Positions 1-8,873 of a stretch of 64,000 nucleotides of DNA are shown here, piece after piece; the stretch's first letter is position 1, and each line of letters starts with the position of its first letter. The notes under the pieces were generated by a model that saw only the letters and a list, made by a program, of their open reading frames with translations, did not search any database and was not told where the DNA came from. A program made the position numbers and the translations under genes. Source of the stretch: UBA6921 sp031363085 (GTDB lineage Bacteria > Pseudomonadota > Gammaproteobacteria > SG8-11); assembly GCA_031363085.1 (NCBI GenBank), contig JANLTU010000110.1, positions 14,662 to 78,661 of the forward strand. The letters are read 5' to 3'.

Positions 1-953
1 ACGCTGCTGGCACAGGTGTCTTGTTCTGCCGGCCAGCCGAGCATGTCGTACAGCAGCCCTTCGCGCAGCGCGCCCTCGGAAACGCGCATCTGGGTCACGC
101 CCAGCACCTCGAACAGTGCAACCAGAATGGCGACGCCGCCGGGAAACACCGACGCGCGCTCCGGGTTGAGCCCCGCGAATTTCAGCCGCTCGATGTGACC
201 GGACTTGATGATCGTTTCAACCAGCCGCTCCAGCGCGGAGTGGGTGATGCCGTCATTGCCGCCGCCACTCAGCCGCAGCACATTGTCGACTGCGCGTATT
301 GTTCCCGATGCACCGACCGCGTGCTCCCAACCGGCCGTGCCGAAATCAGCAGCAGCCGGTTGCAGGGTTGCGGCGGCGGCGGTTTGCGCGCGTTGCCAGC
401 GCTTGGCGGTGATTTCGCCGTCCTCGAAAAACCTGCGGCTGAACGACACACAGCCCATATCCAGGCTCAGTAAATTTTGCGGTGTACCGCGCGCGCCGAT
501 GATCAGTTCAGTGCTGCCGCCGCCGATGTCAACCACCAACCGGCGCTGGCCGTTGTCTGCCAGCGTATGCGCGACGCCCAAATAAATGAGCCGCGCTTCG
601 TCCTGGCCGGAAATGATTTTGATCGGGTGGCCCAGTGCGCGCTCCGCCGTTACCAGGAATTCTTTGGCATTGCGCGCGTTACGCAAGGTGTTGGTGCCCA
701 CCGCACGCACCGCGCGCCGTGGCATGGCGCGCAAGCGTTCACCGAATTTCAGCAGGCAATCGAGCGCGCGTTGTTGCGCGGCGGGGGTGAGGTTGCCGTC
801 ACTGTCGAGACCTGCGCCCAAGTGAATCATCTCGCGCATGCGGTCGAGCACTTGCAACTCGCCCTCGTAGGCGCGCGCGATTTTCATGTGAAAACTGTTC
901 GAGCCCAGATCGACGGCGGCAAGCACTTCGGAAGATTTCGGTGGTGTAGGCAT
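1..953 (-). CDS. ppx: Exopolyphosphatase / pppGpp phosphohydrolase, Ppx/GppA family (partial, C-terminus off the left edge)
   Basis: Reading the minus strand from the ATG at 953 gives an open frame that runs off the left edge, about 317 residues. It starts MPTPPKSSEVLAAVDLGSNS, and the AAVDLGSNSFH segment is the first phosphate-binding loop of the ASKHA fold. A second glycine-rich motif, VVDIGGGSTELI, follows near residue 138. Both are hallmarks of Ppx/GppA enzymes, which release phosphate from polyphosphate or convert pppGpp to ppGpp in the cytoplasm. The C-terminal HD-like domain of the long Ppx form lies outside the window, so Ppx and GppA cannot be separated. The gene is transcribed away from the lipoprotein gene at 1237. 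Family assignment is firm; the exact substrate is inferred. Confidence 0.9.
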   Translation of the reverse strand, partial: MPTPPKSSEVLAAVDLGSNSFHMKIARAYEGELQVLDRMREMIHLGAGLDSDGNLTPAAQQRALDCLLKFGERLRAMPRRAVRAVGTNTLRNARNAKEFLVTAERALGHPIKIISGQDEARLIYLGVAHTLADNGQRRLVVDIGGGSTELIIGARGTPQNLLSLDMGCVSFSRRFFEDGEITAKRWQRAQTAAAATLQPAAADFGTAGWEHAVGASGTIRAVDNVLRLSGGGNDGITHSALERLVETIIKSGHIERLKFAGLNPERASVFPGGVAILVALFEVLGVTQMRVSEGALREGLLYDMLGWPAEQDTCASS

Positions 954-1236
954 AACATCCCGGTTGGAAAATGATGATTTGTAGGCGTCACCCGTCGCGC
1001 CGAAGGCGGCGCCCCCACTTCGGGCCGCAGAACCAGTGCTGTAACAGTGAACCGGCCTATTAATTAATATCCGCTACTGCCGATATTATCGCCGGAGTCG
1101 TTCCGCGCTGTGTACTATGCACTCCACCGCGCTATTACAGAACACGTTCCAACACACTGAAGCCGTGTGCAAAGCTTGGACGACGCAGCCATAATATCGC
1201 CCGATTCAAACAGCAAGAGCAGTGGGAGAACAACTC

Positions 1237-1779
1237 GTGTCGAAGTTATGGATAGGGATTGCGGTTGCGGTGTTCGCATTGGCAGCCTGCGCTGAAAAGT
1301 TTGTGCTCAGCGGTTCGCCGGAGGTGGGCGGCTTGGTGATCGTCGACGCGATGGTAAAAACCAAAAGCTTTCTGGGGCAAGAAAGCGAGCCCGCCGTGGT
1401 CAAAGTCACGCTGCGCAAAGTGATCGGCGATATTTTTATCGATGGCGAAATCTTGCAAGGCTTGTTTGTATTTCAGGGCTTGAAGCCGGGTAAATATCAA
1501 TTAATTTCCGTGACCACCAAACCGGCCAAAAAAGAAGTGGTGCTGACGGTGCCGGGCGACGACGAAGAAACCTTCACGTTTGACGTGGCCGCCGGCACAC
1601 CCCTCTATATTGGCCAAGTGAAAATTCAGCAAGACGTGCGCCTCCGCGACTTGGGCATCCGTTTTAGTCTCAGCCCCGCTCCCAAGCGCGAAATCGAAGC
1701 GTGGAAAACCTTGCTGGAACAATCGCTGCGTTCGCAGTGGAAGTATGTAGTAGAAAAACACATCGCCTCGCTGTCCTGA
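1237..1779 (+). CDS. Small predicted lipoprotein of unknown function
   Basis: A protein of about 180 residues with a short hydrophobic start and a lipobox ending LAAC, so it is probably lipidated and exported. I prefer the GTG at 1237 because a GGGAGAA ribosome site ends 6 bases before it; the in-frame GTG at 1222 overlaps that site. The mature part alternates short beta-like segments (for example GLFVFQGLKPGKYQL), resembling a carboxypeptidase-regulatory or beta-sandwich fold, and the tail is helical and charged. No catalytic motif is recognised and no family could be named. It stands alone between the divergent ppx gene and the porins. The call of a real exported lipoprotein is fairly sure; the function is unknown. 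Confidence 0.7.
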   Translation: MSKLWIGIAVAVFALAACAEKFVLSGSPEVGGLVIVDAMVKTKSFLGQESEPAVVKVTLRKVIGDIFIDGEILQGLFVFQGLKPGKYQLISVTTKPAKKEVVLTVPGDDEETFTFDVAAGTPLYIGQVKIQQDVRLRDLGIRFSLSPAPKREIEAWKTLLEQSLRSQWKYVVEKHIASLS

Positions 1780-1894
1780 CGCTCCGCCAGCAGTTAAGGA
1801 CTAAAAACCCCTCGTGGCCAAAGGATTTTGCACGCCCGTTGCCATCCCCGATTCGCCCTGATTGTTACAAATTTGCTACAAAATTGTTTCTATG

Positions 1895-1943
1895 TGGCGG
1901 CAAATTTGCCATTTGTTGCATCTTTGCCAAAAACTGCTATAAA
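1895..1943 (+). promoter_or_regulatory. Putative promoter region and perfect 12-bp palindrome upstream of porin 1
   Basis: A sigma-70-like pair is visible: TTGCAT at 1916-1921 and TATAAA at 1938-1943, with a 16-base spacer. Just upstream lies the perfect palindrome GGCAAATTTGCC (1899-1910), a possible operator. The same bases also satisfy GG-N10-GC (TGGCGG...TTGC at 1895-1909), so an alternative sigma-54 reading is possible but weaker because the -24 element deviates from TGGCAC. Confidence 0.4.
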
Positions 1944-2004
1944 TACCGGGCAGAGAAACTTGGGTACACCAAATCGATCTTCACACCACTTGGGAGAGTA
2001 CTAC

Positions 2005-3408
2005 ATGAAAAAATCAATTCTCGCGATCACCGTTAGCGCTGCCTTGGGCGCTAGCTCAGCACAAGCCGCCGTCGAAGTGTACGGCAAACTGCATTTGTCT
2101 CTAGACCAACTTGATAACGGCAATGTCTATAACGGTGATACCAATAATGCCGCATCGACCGTGAGTGCGACCAAGGGCGCGCCCGAGAGTGGTGGTGCAG
2201 CCAATGCGGGCACCAAAGCCAAGTCACTGTACGTATCCAACAATAGAAGCATTCTGGGTTTCAAGGCGTCTGAAGATCTTGAAGGCGGTATGAAAGCCAT
2301 CGCGGTGCTGGAGTTCACGATCGAGGCCGATAATCAGGTGGCTACCGTACCCTTCAGCGAGCGCGAAGTGTACGGAGGTTTGGGTGGTGGTTTCGGTACC
2401 GTGCGCATCGGCAAAATTGATACGCCGACGAAATTGCTGGGCCGTAAGGCGGATTTTTTCAGTCAACAAGTTGGCGATGCGCGTAACTTGACGGGGCGTG
2501 CCAGTGGCTTGGGTTTGGTGACCAACGCGCCGCGTCACAATGATGCCTCTCTCAGAAACCCGGCGTACACATATAACACGACACAACGACCGAACTGGGA
2601 ATGGCGCGCGACCAATGCGTTGGCTTATACCTCACCCACTATGGGCGGTGTCACCGTGGCGTTTTTGTACAATCCGGATGAAGGCCGTAAGGATTCCAGA
2701 ATCATAGATTTGACCGCGACACTCGCGGGTGATGCGGGTCCGGGAAAGATGGTCGCAGGATTGGGTTGGTCAAGTCACGGCAAGGCGTGGAACAATGACG
2801 AGAAAGCCGAAACCAATATCCGCTTTGCCGGTAGTTATGCAATTGATGATATCAAGGTGGGGCTGTTTTATCAGAAGTCCGCCAACATGAATGCGGTTCC
2901 CGCAGTTGCTGCGATTGCTGCCTCAGGCGTTACTACTCCAGAAACAGTGTGTATCAACACTGCTACGGTTCCCACGAGCAGCAAGATTTGTGGCAGTGAC
3001 AACAGCGTTAAAAAAGTTGTTGCCGAAAGCTTGGATCGCACCACCTGGGGTATCGGTGGTTCGTACAAAATTGGTGCGGGTGCTATCAAGGCCCAGTATT
3101 ACAAAGCTGGCGTGTCCAAGGGTGCAGCCGAAGATCCCGCTGACGCTGCGAGCATGATTGTGCTTGGTTACGACCATAATCTATCGAAGAACACCAAGCT
3201 GTATGTTGCCTATGCAAAGACCAAGAACGACGACAATGGCGTTTTGGGAACTGCCGGTAGCGGCAACAAGATCCCGACCAAGGGTGGCACCTACGCCGCC
3301 GCCGGCGCCGCTCACGCCGCCAACAATATTCCCGGGCAAAGCGTGAACACTATCAACAACGGCAGCGATCCCAAGGCTTTGTCCTTGGGCATGATCTTCA
3401 CGTTCTAA
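2005..3408 (+). CDS. Gram-negative general porin (first of a tandem pair)
   Basis: A 467-residue outer membrane porin. The ATG at 2005 is preferred over the longer frame because a GGGAGAG ribosome site precedes it and it begins a classical signal peptide (MKKSILAITVSAALGASSAQA, cut near residue 22). The mature start, VEVYGKLHLSLD, and the phrases LGFKASEDLEGGMKAIAVLEF and GGGFGTVRIGKIDTPTK are typical of 16-stranded beta/gammaproteobacterial trimeric porins. It ends in MIFTF, and the terminal Phe is the signal for BAM-mediated insertion. It is about 90 residues longer than its neighbour, with extra loop material near residues 20-70 and around the Cys-containing loop near residues 310-335. A terminator follows, so the two porins are probably separate transcripts. 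Confidence 0.93.
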   Translation: MKKSILAITVSAALGASSAQAAVEVYGKLHLSLDQLDNGNVYNGDTNNAASTVSATKGAPESGGAANAGTKAKSLYVSNNRSILGFKASEDLEGGMKAIAVLEFTIEADNQVATVPFSEREVYGGLGGGFGTVRIGKIDTPTKLLGRKADFFSQQVGDARNLTGRASGLGLVTNAPRHNDASLRNPAYTYNTTQRPNWEWRATNALAYTSPTMGGVTVAFLYNPDEGRKDSRIIDLTATLAGDAGPGKMVAGLGWSSHGKAWNNDEKAETNIRFAGSYAIDDIKVGLFYQKSANMNAVPAVAAIAASGVTTPETVCINTATVPTSSKICGSDNSVKKVVAESLDRTTWGIGGSYKIGAGAIKAQYYKAGVSKGAAEDPADAASMIVLGYDHNLSKNTKLYVAYAKTKNDDNGVLGTAGSGNKIPTKGGTYAAAGAAHAANNIPGQSVNTINNGSDPKALSLGMIFTF

Positions 3409-3432
3409 GTATTCGTTGAAGAGAGCAGTGTA

Positions 3433-3460
3433 CTGACGGAGCCCTGGGCTCCGTCAGTTT
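3433..3460 (+). terminator. Rho-independent terminator after porin 1
   Basis: An 11-bp perfect stem (arms CTGACGGAGCC and GGCTCCGTCAG, 3-base loop) at 3433-3457 is followed by a short T run. It lies 25 bases after the porin stop. Confidence 0.8.
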
Positions 3461-3517
3461 GTAACCATGGGTAGAAGTATATTTTTGGAAGATTCACAAC
3501 TCACGAGGAGTCTCACA

Positions 3518-4639
3518 ATGAAGAAGTCAGTTTTGGCAGTAGCAGTGGGTGCGGCCTTGGTCATGGCCGGTGCAGCAAACGCCGATGTCTCCATTTACGG
3601 CAAGGCGCATGTTTCAATCGACAACTTGGACAATGGCGATAAGTCGTATCTCTATGTATCGAGCAACTCCAGCCGCATTGGCTTCAAAGCCTCGGAAGAT
3701 CTCGATGGCGGAATGAAGGTGGGCTTTATGGCTGAGCAAACCATCGAGATGGATGGTACTGGCGCAAAAGTCTTCGACCGCGAAACTTATGTCAGTCTGG
3801 GCGGCGGATTCGGCGGGTTTGCGATAGGCAAAATCGATTCTCCGATGAAATCGCTGGGCCGCAAGATCGACTTTTTCAACGACCAGATTGGTGATGCGCG
3901 TAACTTGACCGCAGAGCAATTTAGTCTTACAGACTTAGGTATTACTAAGGCAAAAATATGTCCAGGTACGCTGAGCGCAGCGGCTGATGCTGCATGCGCC
4001 ACATTATTGAAAACTAAGACTGTTGGTTTCGATTCTCGCCTTGGCAACATGATTACCTATACGAGCCCGGATATGGGTGGTGCAGGTGTAACTGTAGCGT
4101 TTATACCGGAAGATGGCATTAAGGATGGCAGTGCCTATGACTTAGCGGTTAACTATACCGGTGGTCCGCTATTTGTTGGTTTTGCCTATGAGAGTCATGG
4201 CAAAGGCATGAACGCGGGTGGTGAAGTTGAATCCGGCTTGCGTTTAGGTGCGAGTTTCGCCATGGGTGATGCAAAGGTTGCAGGGATGTTGCATAGCGCG
4301 AAGAATATCGGTGGTTTCAAAGACATTAATACGACAATTTTGGGCGTCGGCGCATCCTATAAGTTAGGTGCAGGTGCAATCAAGGGCCAGCTCTACAAGG
4401 CGGATAAATACAAGGACACGTCGAAGACGGGTGCGACCATGATTGCGCTGGGTTATGACCATTCGCTGTCGAAAAATACTATGGTCTACGCTGCCTATGC
4501 CGTAACCAACAACGACGATAGTGGTAAGTACAGTGTTGCGGGCGCGGGCCATGGTGCCAACCCTGGCTTCGCTACCGACAGTTCTGGCAAATCAGAAAGC
4601 CCAACGGGTCTGTCCTTCGGTGTCATTACCAAGTTCTAA
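3518..4639 (+). CDS. Gram-negative general porin (second of a tandem pair)
   Basis: A 373-residue porin with a signal peptide (MKKSVLAVAVGAALVMAGAANA) and mature start DVSIYGKAHVSID. The ATG at 3518 follows a GAGGAG site at 3505-3510, so the upstream in-frame ATG at 3467 is not needed. It shares with porin 1 the SSRIGFKASEDLDGGMKVGF block, the GGGFGGFAIGKIDSPMKSLGRK block and a terminal Phe (GVITKF). The length matches the usual family size. Tandem arrangement and similarity point to a duplication. Substrate preference cannot be read from the sequence. Confidence 0.94.
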   Translation: MKKSVLAVAVGAALVMAGAANADVSIYGKAHVSIDNLDNGDKSYLYVSSNSSRIGFKASEDLDGGMKVGFMAEQTIEMDGTGAKVFDRETYVSLGGGFGGFAIGKIDSPMKSLGRKIDFFNDQIGDARNLTAEQFSLTDLGITKAKICPGTLSAAADAACATLLKTKTVGFDSRLGNMITYTSPDMGGAGVTVAFIPEDGIKDGSAYDLAVNYTGGPLFVGFAYESHGKGMNAGGEVESGLRLGASFAMGDAKVAGMLHSAKNIGGFKDINTTILGVGASYKLGAGAIKGQLYKADKYKDTSKTGATMIALGYDHSLSKNTMVYAAYAVTNNDDSGKYSVAGAGHGANPGFATDSSGKSESPTGLSFGVITKF

Positions 4640-4678
4640 ATAACTGACAGTAGTTAATAAAGTTCTACGCAGTTTTTC

Positions 4679-4704
4679 ACGGGGCCTTCGGGCCCCGTTT
4701 GTTT
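4679..4704 (+). terminator. Rho-independent terminator after porin 2
   Basis: A stem of 8 bp (ACGGGGCC / GGCCCCGT) closed by a stable TTCG tetraloop at 4679-4698, followed by a T-rich stretch, 40 bases after the porin stop. Confidence 0.88.
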
Positions 4705-4763
4705 TACGTAGGGTGGGGGGTGTTCACCCTACACATTGCGATTTTTATCGACGGTGAAGGAGC

Positions 4764-5273
4764 ATGACGCGACATTCAATTTATCAGGGCAAGGTGGTGG
4801 ATTTGGGCATGGAGACGGTGCTGTTGCCCAACGGCCAGAACATCGAGTTGGAAATCGTGCGCCATCCTGGTGGTGCAGCGGTGCTGGCCTTGGATGACGC
4901 GCAACGGGTGTGCGTACTGCATCAATATCGTCACGCCGTCGGTGCCTGGTTATGGGAGCTGCCGGCCGGAAAACTGGACCCGGGCGAGCCGCCGCTGGTC
5001 ACCGCACAACGTGAGCTGGAAGAGGAAGCGGGGGTGCACGCACAACAATGGTCAAGCCTTGGAGCCATGGTGAGCACGCCGGGATTTTGCGACGAAGTGA
5101 TTCATTTGTTCGTGGCGCGCGAACTGACGGCTGTGCCGTTACGGCGTGAACCTGACGAAGTCATCCAGGTGTTTTGGTGGACGCCGCAGGAAGTGCATGC
5201 GCATCTGGAGCAGGGCGACGTGCGCGATGCCAAGACCTTAATCGCGCTGTACCGCTGGATGCTGATGGGGTAA
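4764..5273 (+). CDS. Nudix hydrolase, ADP-ribose pyrophosphatase-like
   Basis: A 169-residue Nudix enzyme that would hydrolyse ADP-ribose or another nucleoside diphosphate sugar in the cytoplasm. The complete Nudix box GX5EX7REUXEEXGU is present at residues 69-91 (G69, E75, R83, E84, E87, E88, G90). The LxxQYRHAVGAWLWELPAGK segment just before it is typical of the ADP-ribose/NudF-like subgroup. The ATG at 4764 follows GAAGGAG. It is followed 75 bases later by hemN on the same strand, so co-transcription is possible. Substrate is inferred from family resemblance only. Confidence 0.88.
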   Translation: MTRHSIYQGKVVDLGMETVLLPNGQNIELEIVRHPGGAAVLALDDAQRVCVLHQYRHAVGAWLWELPAGKLDPGEPPLVTAQRELEEEAGVHAQQWSSLGAMVSTPGFCDEVIHLFVARELTAVPLRREPDEVIQVFWWTPQEVHAHLEQGDVRDAKTLIALYRWMLMG

Positions 5274-5347
5274 GCCGTGACGGGGTGGTTATAGCGACAA
5301 TATTTGAGGATAATTGAGCAACGATAAAATTTCGTGGGTGGGGCCCT

Positions 5348-6748
5348 ATGGATCAGTCGCTGATATTCGATGCCGGATTAATTGAACGGTACGACACCTC
5401 CGGCCCGCGCTATACGTCGTATCCGACGGCGGTGCAGTTTCATAAAAACTTTGGCGAGGCGCAGTACCAGCAGGCCGCACAAGCCAGCAATGAACACCAT
5501 CGTGCGGGCGAGGCCGCACGGCCGTTGTCGCTGTATTTGCATCTGCCGTTTTGCGACACCGTGTGTTTTTACTGCGGCTGCAACAAGATCGTGACCAAGA
5601 ACCGCCAGCGCGCGGTGCCGTATCTTGAACATTTGTACAAAGAGATCGCGCTGCAGGGCGCGCTGTTCGAGCGCAGTCGCCCGGTGGATCAATTGCACTG
5701 GGGCGGCGGTACGCCGACGTTTATTTCACACTCGCAGATGCGCGACCTGATGCGCGTGACACGCAAGCATTTTCAACTGCGCGACGACGACAGTGGCGAG
5801 TACTCGATAGAAATCGATCCGCGTGAAGCTGACGCGAAAACGGTGCGCTTGCTGCGCGAGTTGGGTTTCAATCGCATCAGCCTGGGTGTGCAAGACTTCG
5901 ACCCGGCGGTGCAAACGGCGGTGAATCGCATTCAGTCGGAACAGCAGACCTTTGCAGTGCTCGACGCGGCACGCCAGCAAGGTTTTAAATCAGTGAGCAT
6001 CGATTTGATTTACGGACTGCCACTGCAAAGCGTCGCCAGCTTTGGGCGCACCCTCGACCGGGTGCTCGCGGTGCTGCCCGACCGCTTGTCGGTGTTCAAC
6101 TACGCGCACCTGCCGGACCTGTTCAAGACCCAGCGCCAGATTAAAGACGCACAGTTGCCGTCGGCGCAGGAAAAACTCGACATCCTCCACCATACCATCG
6201 ACACATTGACGCACGCCGGTTATCTGTACATCGGCATGGACCACTTCGCGCGCCCCGACGACGAACTGGCCCGCGCACAGCGTGCCGGCACGCTATACCG
6301 CAATTTTCAGGGCTATTCGACGCATGCCGATTGCGATCTGGTGGCCATGGGTATCACCTCCATCGGCAAGGTCGGCAACAGCTACGCGCAAAATGTGAAG
6401 GAGCTTGACACTTATTACGCGCGCCTCGACGCCGGGCAATTGCCGGTGTATCGCGGCGTTGCGTTGGACGCCGACGACCTGCTGCGACGTGCGGTGATCA
6501 CGCAATTGATTTGTCATTTCCGACTGGATATTGCCGCGCTCGAAACGCAGTTCGGCATCGTGTTTGCCGACTATTTTGCGACGGAAATACCCGCGTTGCG
6601 TCAAATGCAAACCGATGGCTTGCTGAGCTTGAGCGCGCAGCGCATCGAGGTGCTGCCGGCGGGGCATCTGCTGATTCGCAACGTTTGCATGGTGTTCGAC
6701 AAATATCAGCGCGGACCGACTGCGCAGCGGTTTTCAAAAGTGATTTAA
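5348..6748 (+). CDS. hemN: Oxygen-independent coproporphyrinogen III oxidase (radical SAM)
   Basis: A 466-residue radical SAM enzyme, close to the usual HemN length of about 457. It converts coproporphyrinogen III to protoporphyrinogen IX without oxygen in heme synthesis. The 4Fe-4S motif is C69-x3-C73-x2-C76 with the extra C78 typical of true HemN (PFCDTVCFYCGCNK). The N-terminal SGPRYTSYPTA, the GGGTPTF motif and the C-terminal MVFDKYQRG are also HemN signatures and argue against HemW. No convincing FNR box was found upstream. It suggests low-oxygen growth and would supply heme for c-type proteins such as the receptor at 11.8 kb. Confidence 0.95.
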   Translation: MDQSLIFDAGLIERYDTSGPRYTSYPTAVQFHKNFGEAQYQQAAQASNEHHRAGEAARPLSLYLHLPFCDTVCFYCGCNKIVTKNRQRAVPYLEHLYKEIALQGALFERSRPVDQLHWGGGTPTFISHSQMRDLMRVTRKHFQLRDDDSGEYSIEIDPREADAKTVRLLRELGFNRISLGVQDFDPAVQTAVNRIQSEQQTFAVLDAARQQGFKSVSIDLIYGLPLQSVASFGRTLDRVLAVLPDRLSVFNYAHLPDLFKTQRQIKDAQLPSAQEKLDILHHTIDTLTHAGYLYIGMDHFARPDDELARAQRAGTLYRNFQGYSTHADCDLVAMGITSIGKVGNSYAQNVKELDTYYARLDAGQLPVYRGVALDADDLLRRAVITQLICHFRLDIAALETQFGIVFADYFATEIPALRQMQTDGLLSLSAQRIEVLPAGHLLIRNVCMVFDKYQRGPTAQRFSKVI

Positions 6749-6834
6749 CGGTGTGTTTGGTAAGTGGTTCGCGCCGAAGGCAAACCACTACGCAAGCCAG
6801 CGGTTTTCTAAGAGCCTGTTCAAGAACTCATTCT

Positions 6835-8040
6835 CTAAAACGAATTGCTCGCGGCGATGAAGGTGGTGAGCGTCCACACCTGTAACTCCTGCACGCCGCT
6901 CGACACCTGCGCCTGACCGTTGCCCAGGCTGCTGTTAATGCCCAGCGTCAGCGACGAATTGCGGGTGAAGTTGGTTACGCTGAGGCTGCCGCCATACAAG
7001 TCCACATGTTCGAGTTGCGCGGTTTTTGTCGCACGCAGCGTCGGTGTATTGGAGCAGTTGCTGAACCCTCCGGCGCGCATCGCCCACTGCGCGTTGAGGT
7101 AATACTCCGAACCCAGCGCAAAATTCAGCACCTGCTGACGCTCTCCGGCACTTTGATTCCAGGCCAGATCGGCGCTGAACAGCAGGCGCTCATTGGCGAA
7201 GTAAGCACTGCCCAGACTCAGTTGCAGCGCTTGCTCGCGGCGTTCCGTGAAGCTGCTGACGGCGGGTTGCGCGATGAGCGCGTCGGCGGCCTGCTTGCTG
7301 GTGGTTTGTGCACGCGAGCGCGATTGCAGCAGCATGGTTTTGCGCAGGCTCATGCCCAGCGACAGACGTTCCGTCGGCGACCACATCAACCCCAGCACCG
7401 GATTGACACCGTACTCGACAATTTGAAAATAGCTATTGGTCCAGACCTGGTTTGAATTGGCCAGATACACCTGTTGGTTAAGAATGAATTGCTGCTTGCG
7501 GTAATGGCCGTAAAGACTCAAGCCAACCGAAACATCGTCGCGCGGTTTAAAAGCGAAGGACGGCCCGATGTTGTAGGTGGTGTCTTGGTTATTAAAGTTG
7601 ATGTAATAGTCGGTGACCGCTTCCCCGCCGCTGGGCGTGAAGTTGGAAAAATGCTGATCCTGGTCGTCGGCCACGGCGTCGGTAACGACCACGGAAAATC
7701 CTGCCATGCCGCCGGCGAACGGTTGAATCAGGCCGAAAAAATTCGGCACCAGACCCGATGACACCCGCTTCCAGCTTTTGCTGCCGAAGACGTTTTTATA
7801 TTCAGACGCCGAAGTATGAAAGGCATTCACGCTGCCGTTGAGGCTGGCGCCGGCAGCAAGCGCGATGCCGGCAGGGTTGTAATACAAGCCGCTGGGATCG
7901 TCGGAAATCGCCGTATACGCGCCGCCCATGCCGGCGGCACGGTCGCCGATCAGGATGTTGTTGTAGTGATAGATGTCGGCCTGCGCCGCCGTCGCAAAAA
8001 ACACCACGACCCAGTGCGTAATATTAATAATGTGTCGCAT
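6835..8040 (-). CDS. FadL/OmpP1-like outer membrane beta-barrel protein
   Basis: A 401-residue protein with a signal peptide (ending TAAQA, about residue 21) and a start characteristic of FadL/PorV-like barrels: GDRAAGMGGAYTAISDDPSG followed by YYNPAGIAL. The rest alternates short amphipathic strands, and it ends in Phe (AASNSF), as expected for a BAM substrate. These proteins carry hydrophobic compounds across, or act as accessory barrels in, the outer membrane. It is the last gene of a four-gene unit and its start overlaps the stop of the M48 protease gene by 17 bases, suggesting translational coupling. The ligand is unknown. Confidence 0.8.
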   Translation of the reverse strand: MRHIINITHWVVVFFATAAQADIYHYNNILIGDRAAGMGGAYTAISDDPSGLYYNPAGIALAAGASLNGSVNAFHTSASEYKNVFGSKSWKRVSSGLVPNFFGLIQPFAGGMAGFSVVVTDAVADDQDQHFSNFTPSGGEAVTDYYINFNNQDTTYNIGPSFAFKPRDDVSVGLSLYGHYRKQQFILNQQVYLANSNQVWTNSYFQIVEYGVNPVLGLMWSPTERLSLGMSLRKTMLLQSRSRAQTTSKQAADALIAQPAVSSFTERREQALQLSLGSAYFANERLLFSADLAWNQSAGERQQVLNFALGSEYYLNAQWAMRAGGFSNCSNTPTLRATKTAQLEHVDLYGGSLSVTNFTRNSSLTLGINSSLGNGQAQVSSGVQELQVWTLTTFIAASNSF

Positions 8041-8869
8041 ATGAAGTGAATCTCTCTGGCCGGCGGGGAAGATTTAAATCAGTCAAGCCCTGGGTATGCA
8101 GCGCGGTGGCCAGCGCAGTTAAACGTTCTGCGCCGGAAGGATGCGTACGTTTGCCCTTGCCTATTGCCGCTTCCGCCGGCATATCGATGCGGGTTAAGAA
8201 ACGGCTGAGCGCTTCGGGGTCGTAGCCGGTGTTGGCCAGCAGCATCAATGCCACGCGATCCGCTGCCAGTTCGTCGCGGATGTTGAAGCCTTCCTCAAAC
8301 AACAGGTTTGTGGCCTGATCAACCGCTTGAAAAAAAGCCACCTTGGCGGTGTCGGCGGAACCGCCGGTGATGACCGACATCCAGGTCATCACGCCGTTTT
8401 CCTTGCCACGTATATGCATGGCGTTGACGATGTGCCGCAGTTGCACGTGGGCGATTTCATGCGCGAGCACGGCGGCGAGCTCCGCTTCGTCACGCAGTTG
8501 TCGCAGTGCGCCGCGCGTTATAAACACATATCCGCCCGGTGTCGAATAGGCGTTCACCTGCTCGCTGTCGAGCACCGCAAAGTAGAACGGCAACTCGGAC
8601 CTGCCGCTATTGGACGCCAGAGCTTGACCAATCAAGGCGACGTAACGGGCAAGCGCGGTGTTGTCGTGCAGCGCTTCGCGGCCCAGTACGCGCGCAGCAA
8701 CTTCGCGGCCGAAAGCCAGCTCCGCTTGGATATCGCCGGCTTCAAATTCATTGCTGTTGACGGCATGCGCACGGCGCCGGACATCTTGTGCCGCAGCGGC
8801 GTCCAGTGCGCCGCACAGGCTTGCTACAAGCAGCAGCAGGGCGCCGGTTGTGGGCGTCGGCGTGCGCAT
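8024..8869 (-). CDS. Exported M48-family zinc metalloprotease
   Basis: A 281-residue protein from the ATG at 8869, which gives a hydrophobic signal (ALLLLVASLCGALDAAAA); longer upstream frames run into the previous gene. The zinc site is complete: HEIAH with H137, E138 and H141, plus the third ligand in RDELAADRVAL (E200, with D204). YVFITRGALRQL before the site is typical of the BepA/LoiP/M48 group, periplasmic proteases that act on misfolded or misassembled envelope proteins. It lacks the C-terminal TPR of BepA. Its start lies 4 bases after the stop of the SH3b gene and its end overlaps the FadL-like gene, so all are one operon. It could help assembly or turnover of that barrel (inference). 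Confidence 0.88.
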   Translation of the reverse strand: MRTPTPTTGALLLLVASLCGALDAAAAQDVRRRAHAVNSNEFEAGDIQAELAFGREVAARVLGREALHDNTALARYVALIGQALASNSGRSELPFYFAVLDSEQVNAYSTPGGYVFITRGALRQLRDEAELAAVLAHEIAHVQLRHIVNAMHIRGKENGVMTWMSVITGGSADTAKVAFFQAVDQATNLLFEEGFNIRDELAADRVALMLLANTGYDPEALSRFLTRIDMPAEAAIGKGKRTHPSGAERLTALATALHTQGLTDLNLPRRPERFTSYATHY

Positions 8870-8873
8870 CGCG

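Noticed and set aside
21..473. A 150-residue plus-strand frame at the left end
   Set aside because: It lies opposite the Ppx/GppA gene, whose minus frame has clear family motifs; the plus frame has none.
5290..5325. A possible FNR box upstream of hemN (TTGAG...ATTGA)
   Set aside because: The second half should read ATCAA; it does not, and no symmetry is present.
6763..6789. A 7-bp hairpin between hemN and the FadL-like gene
   Set aside because: Short stem, large loop and no T run on either strand.
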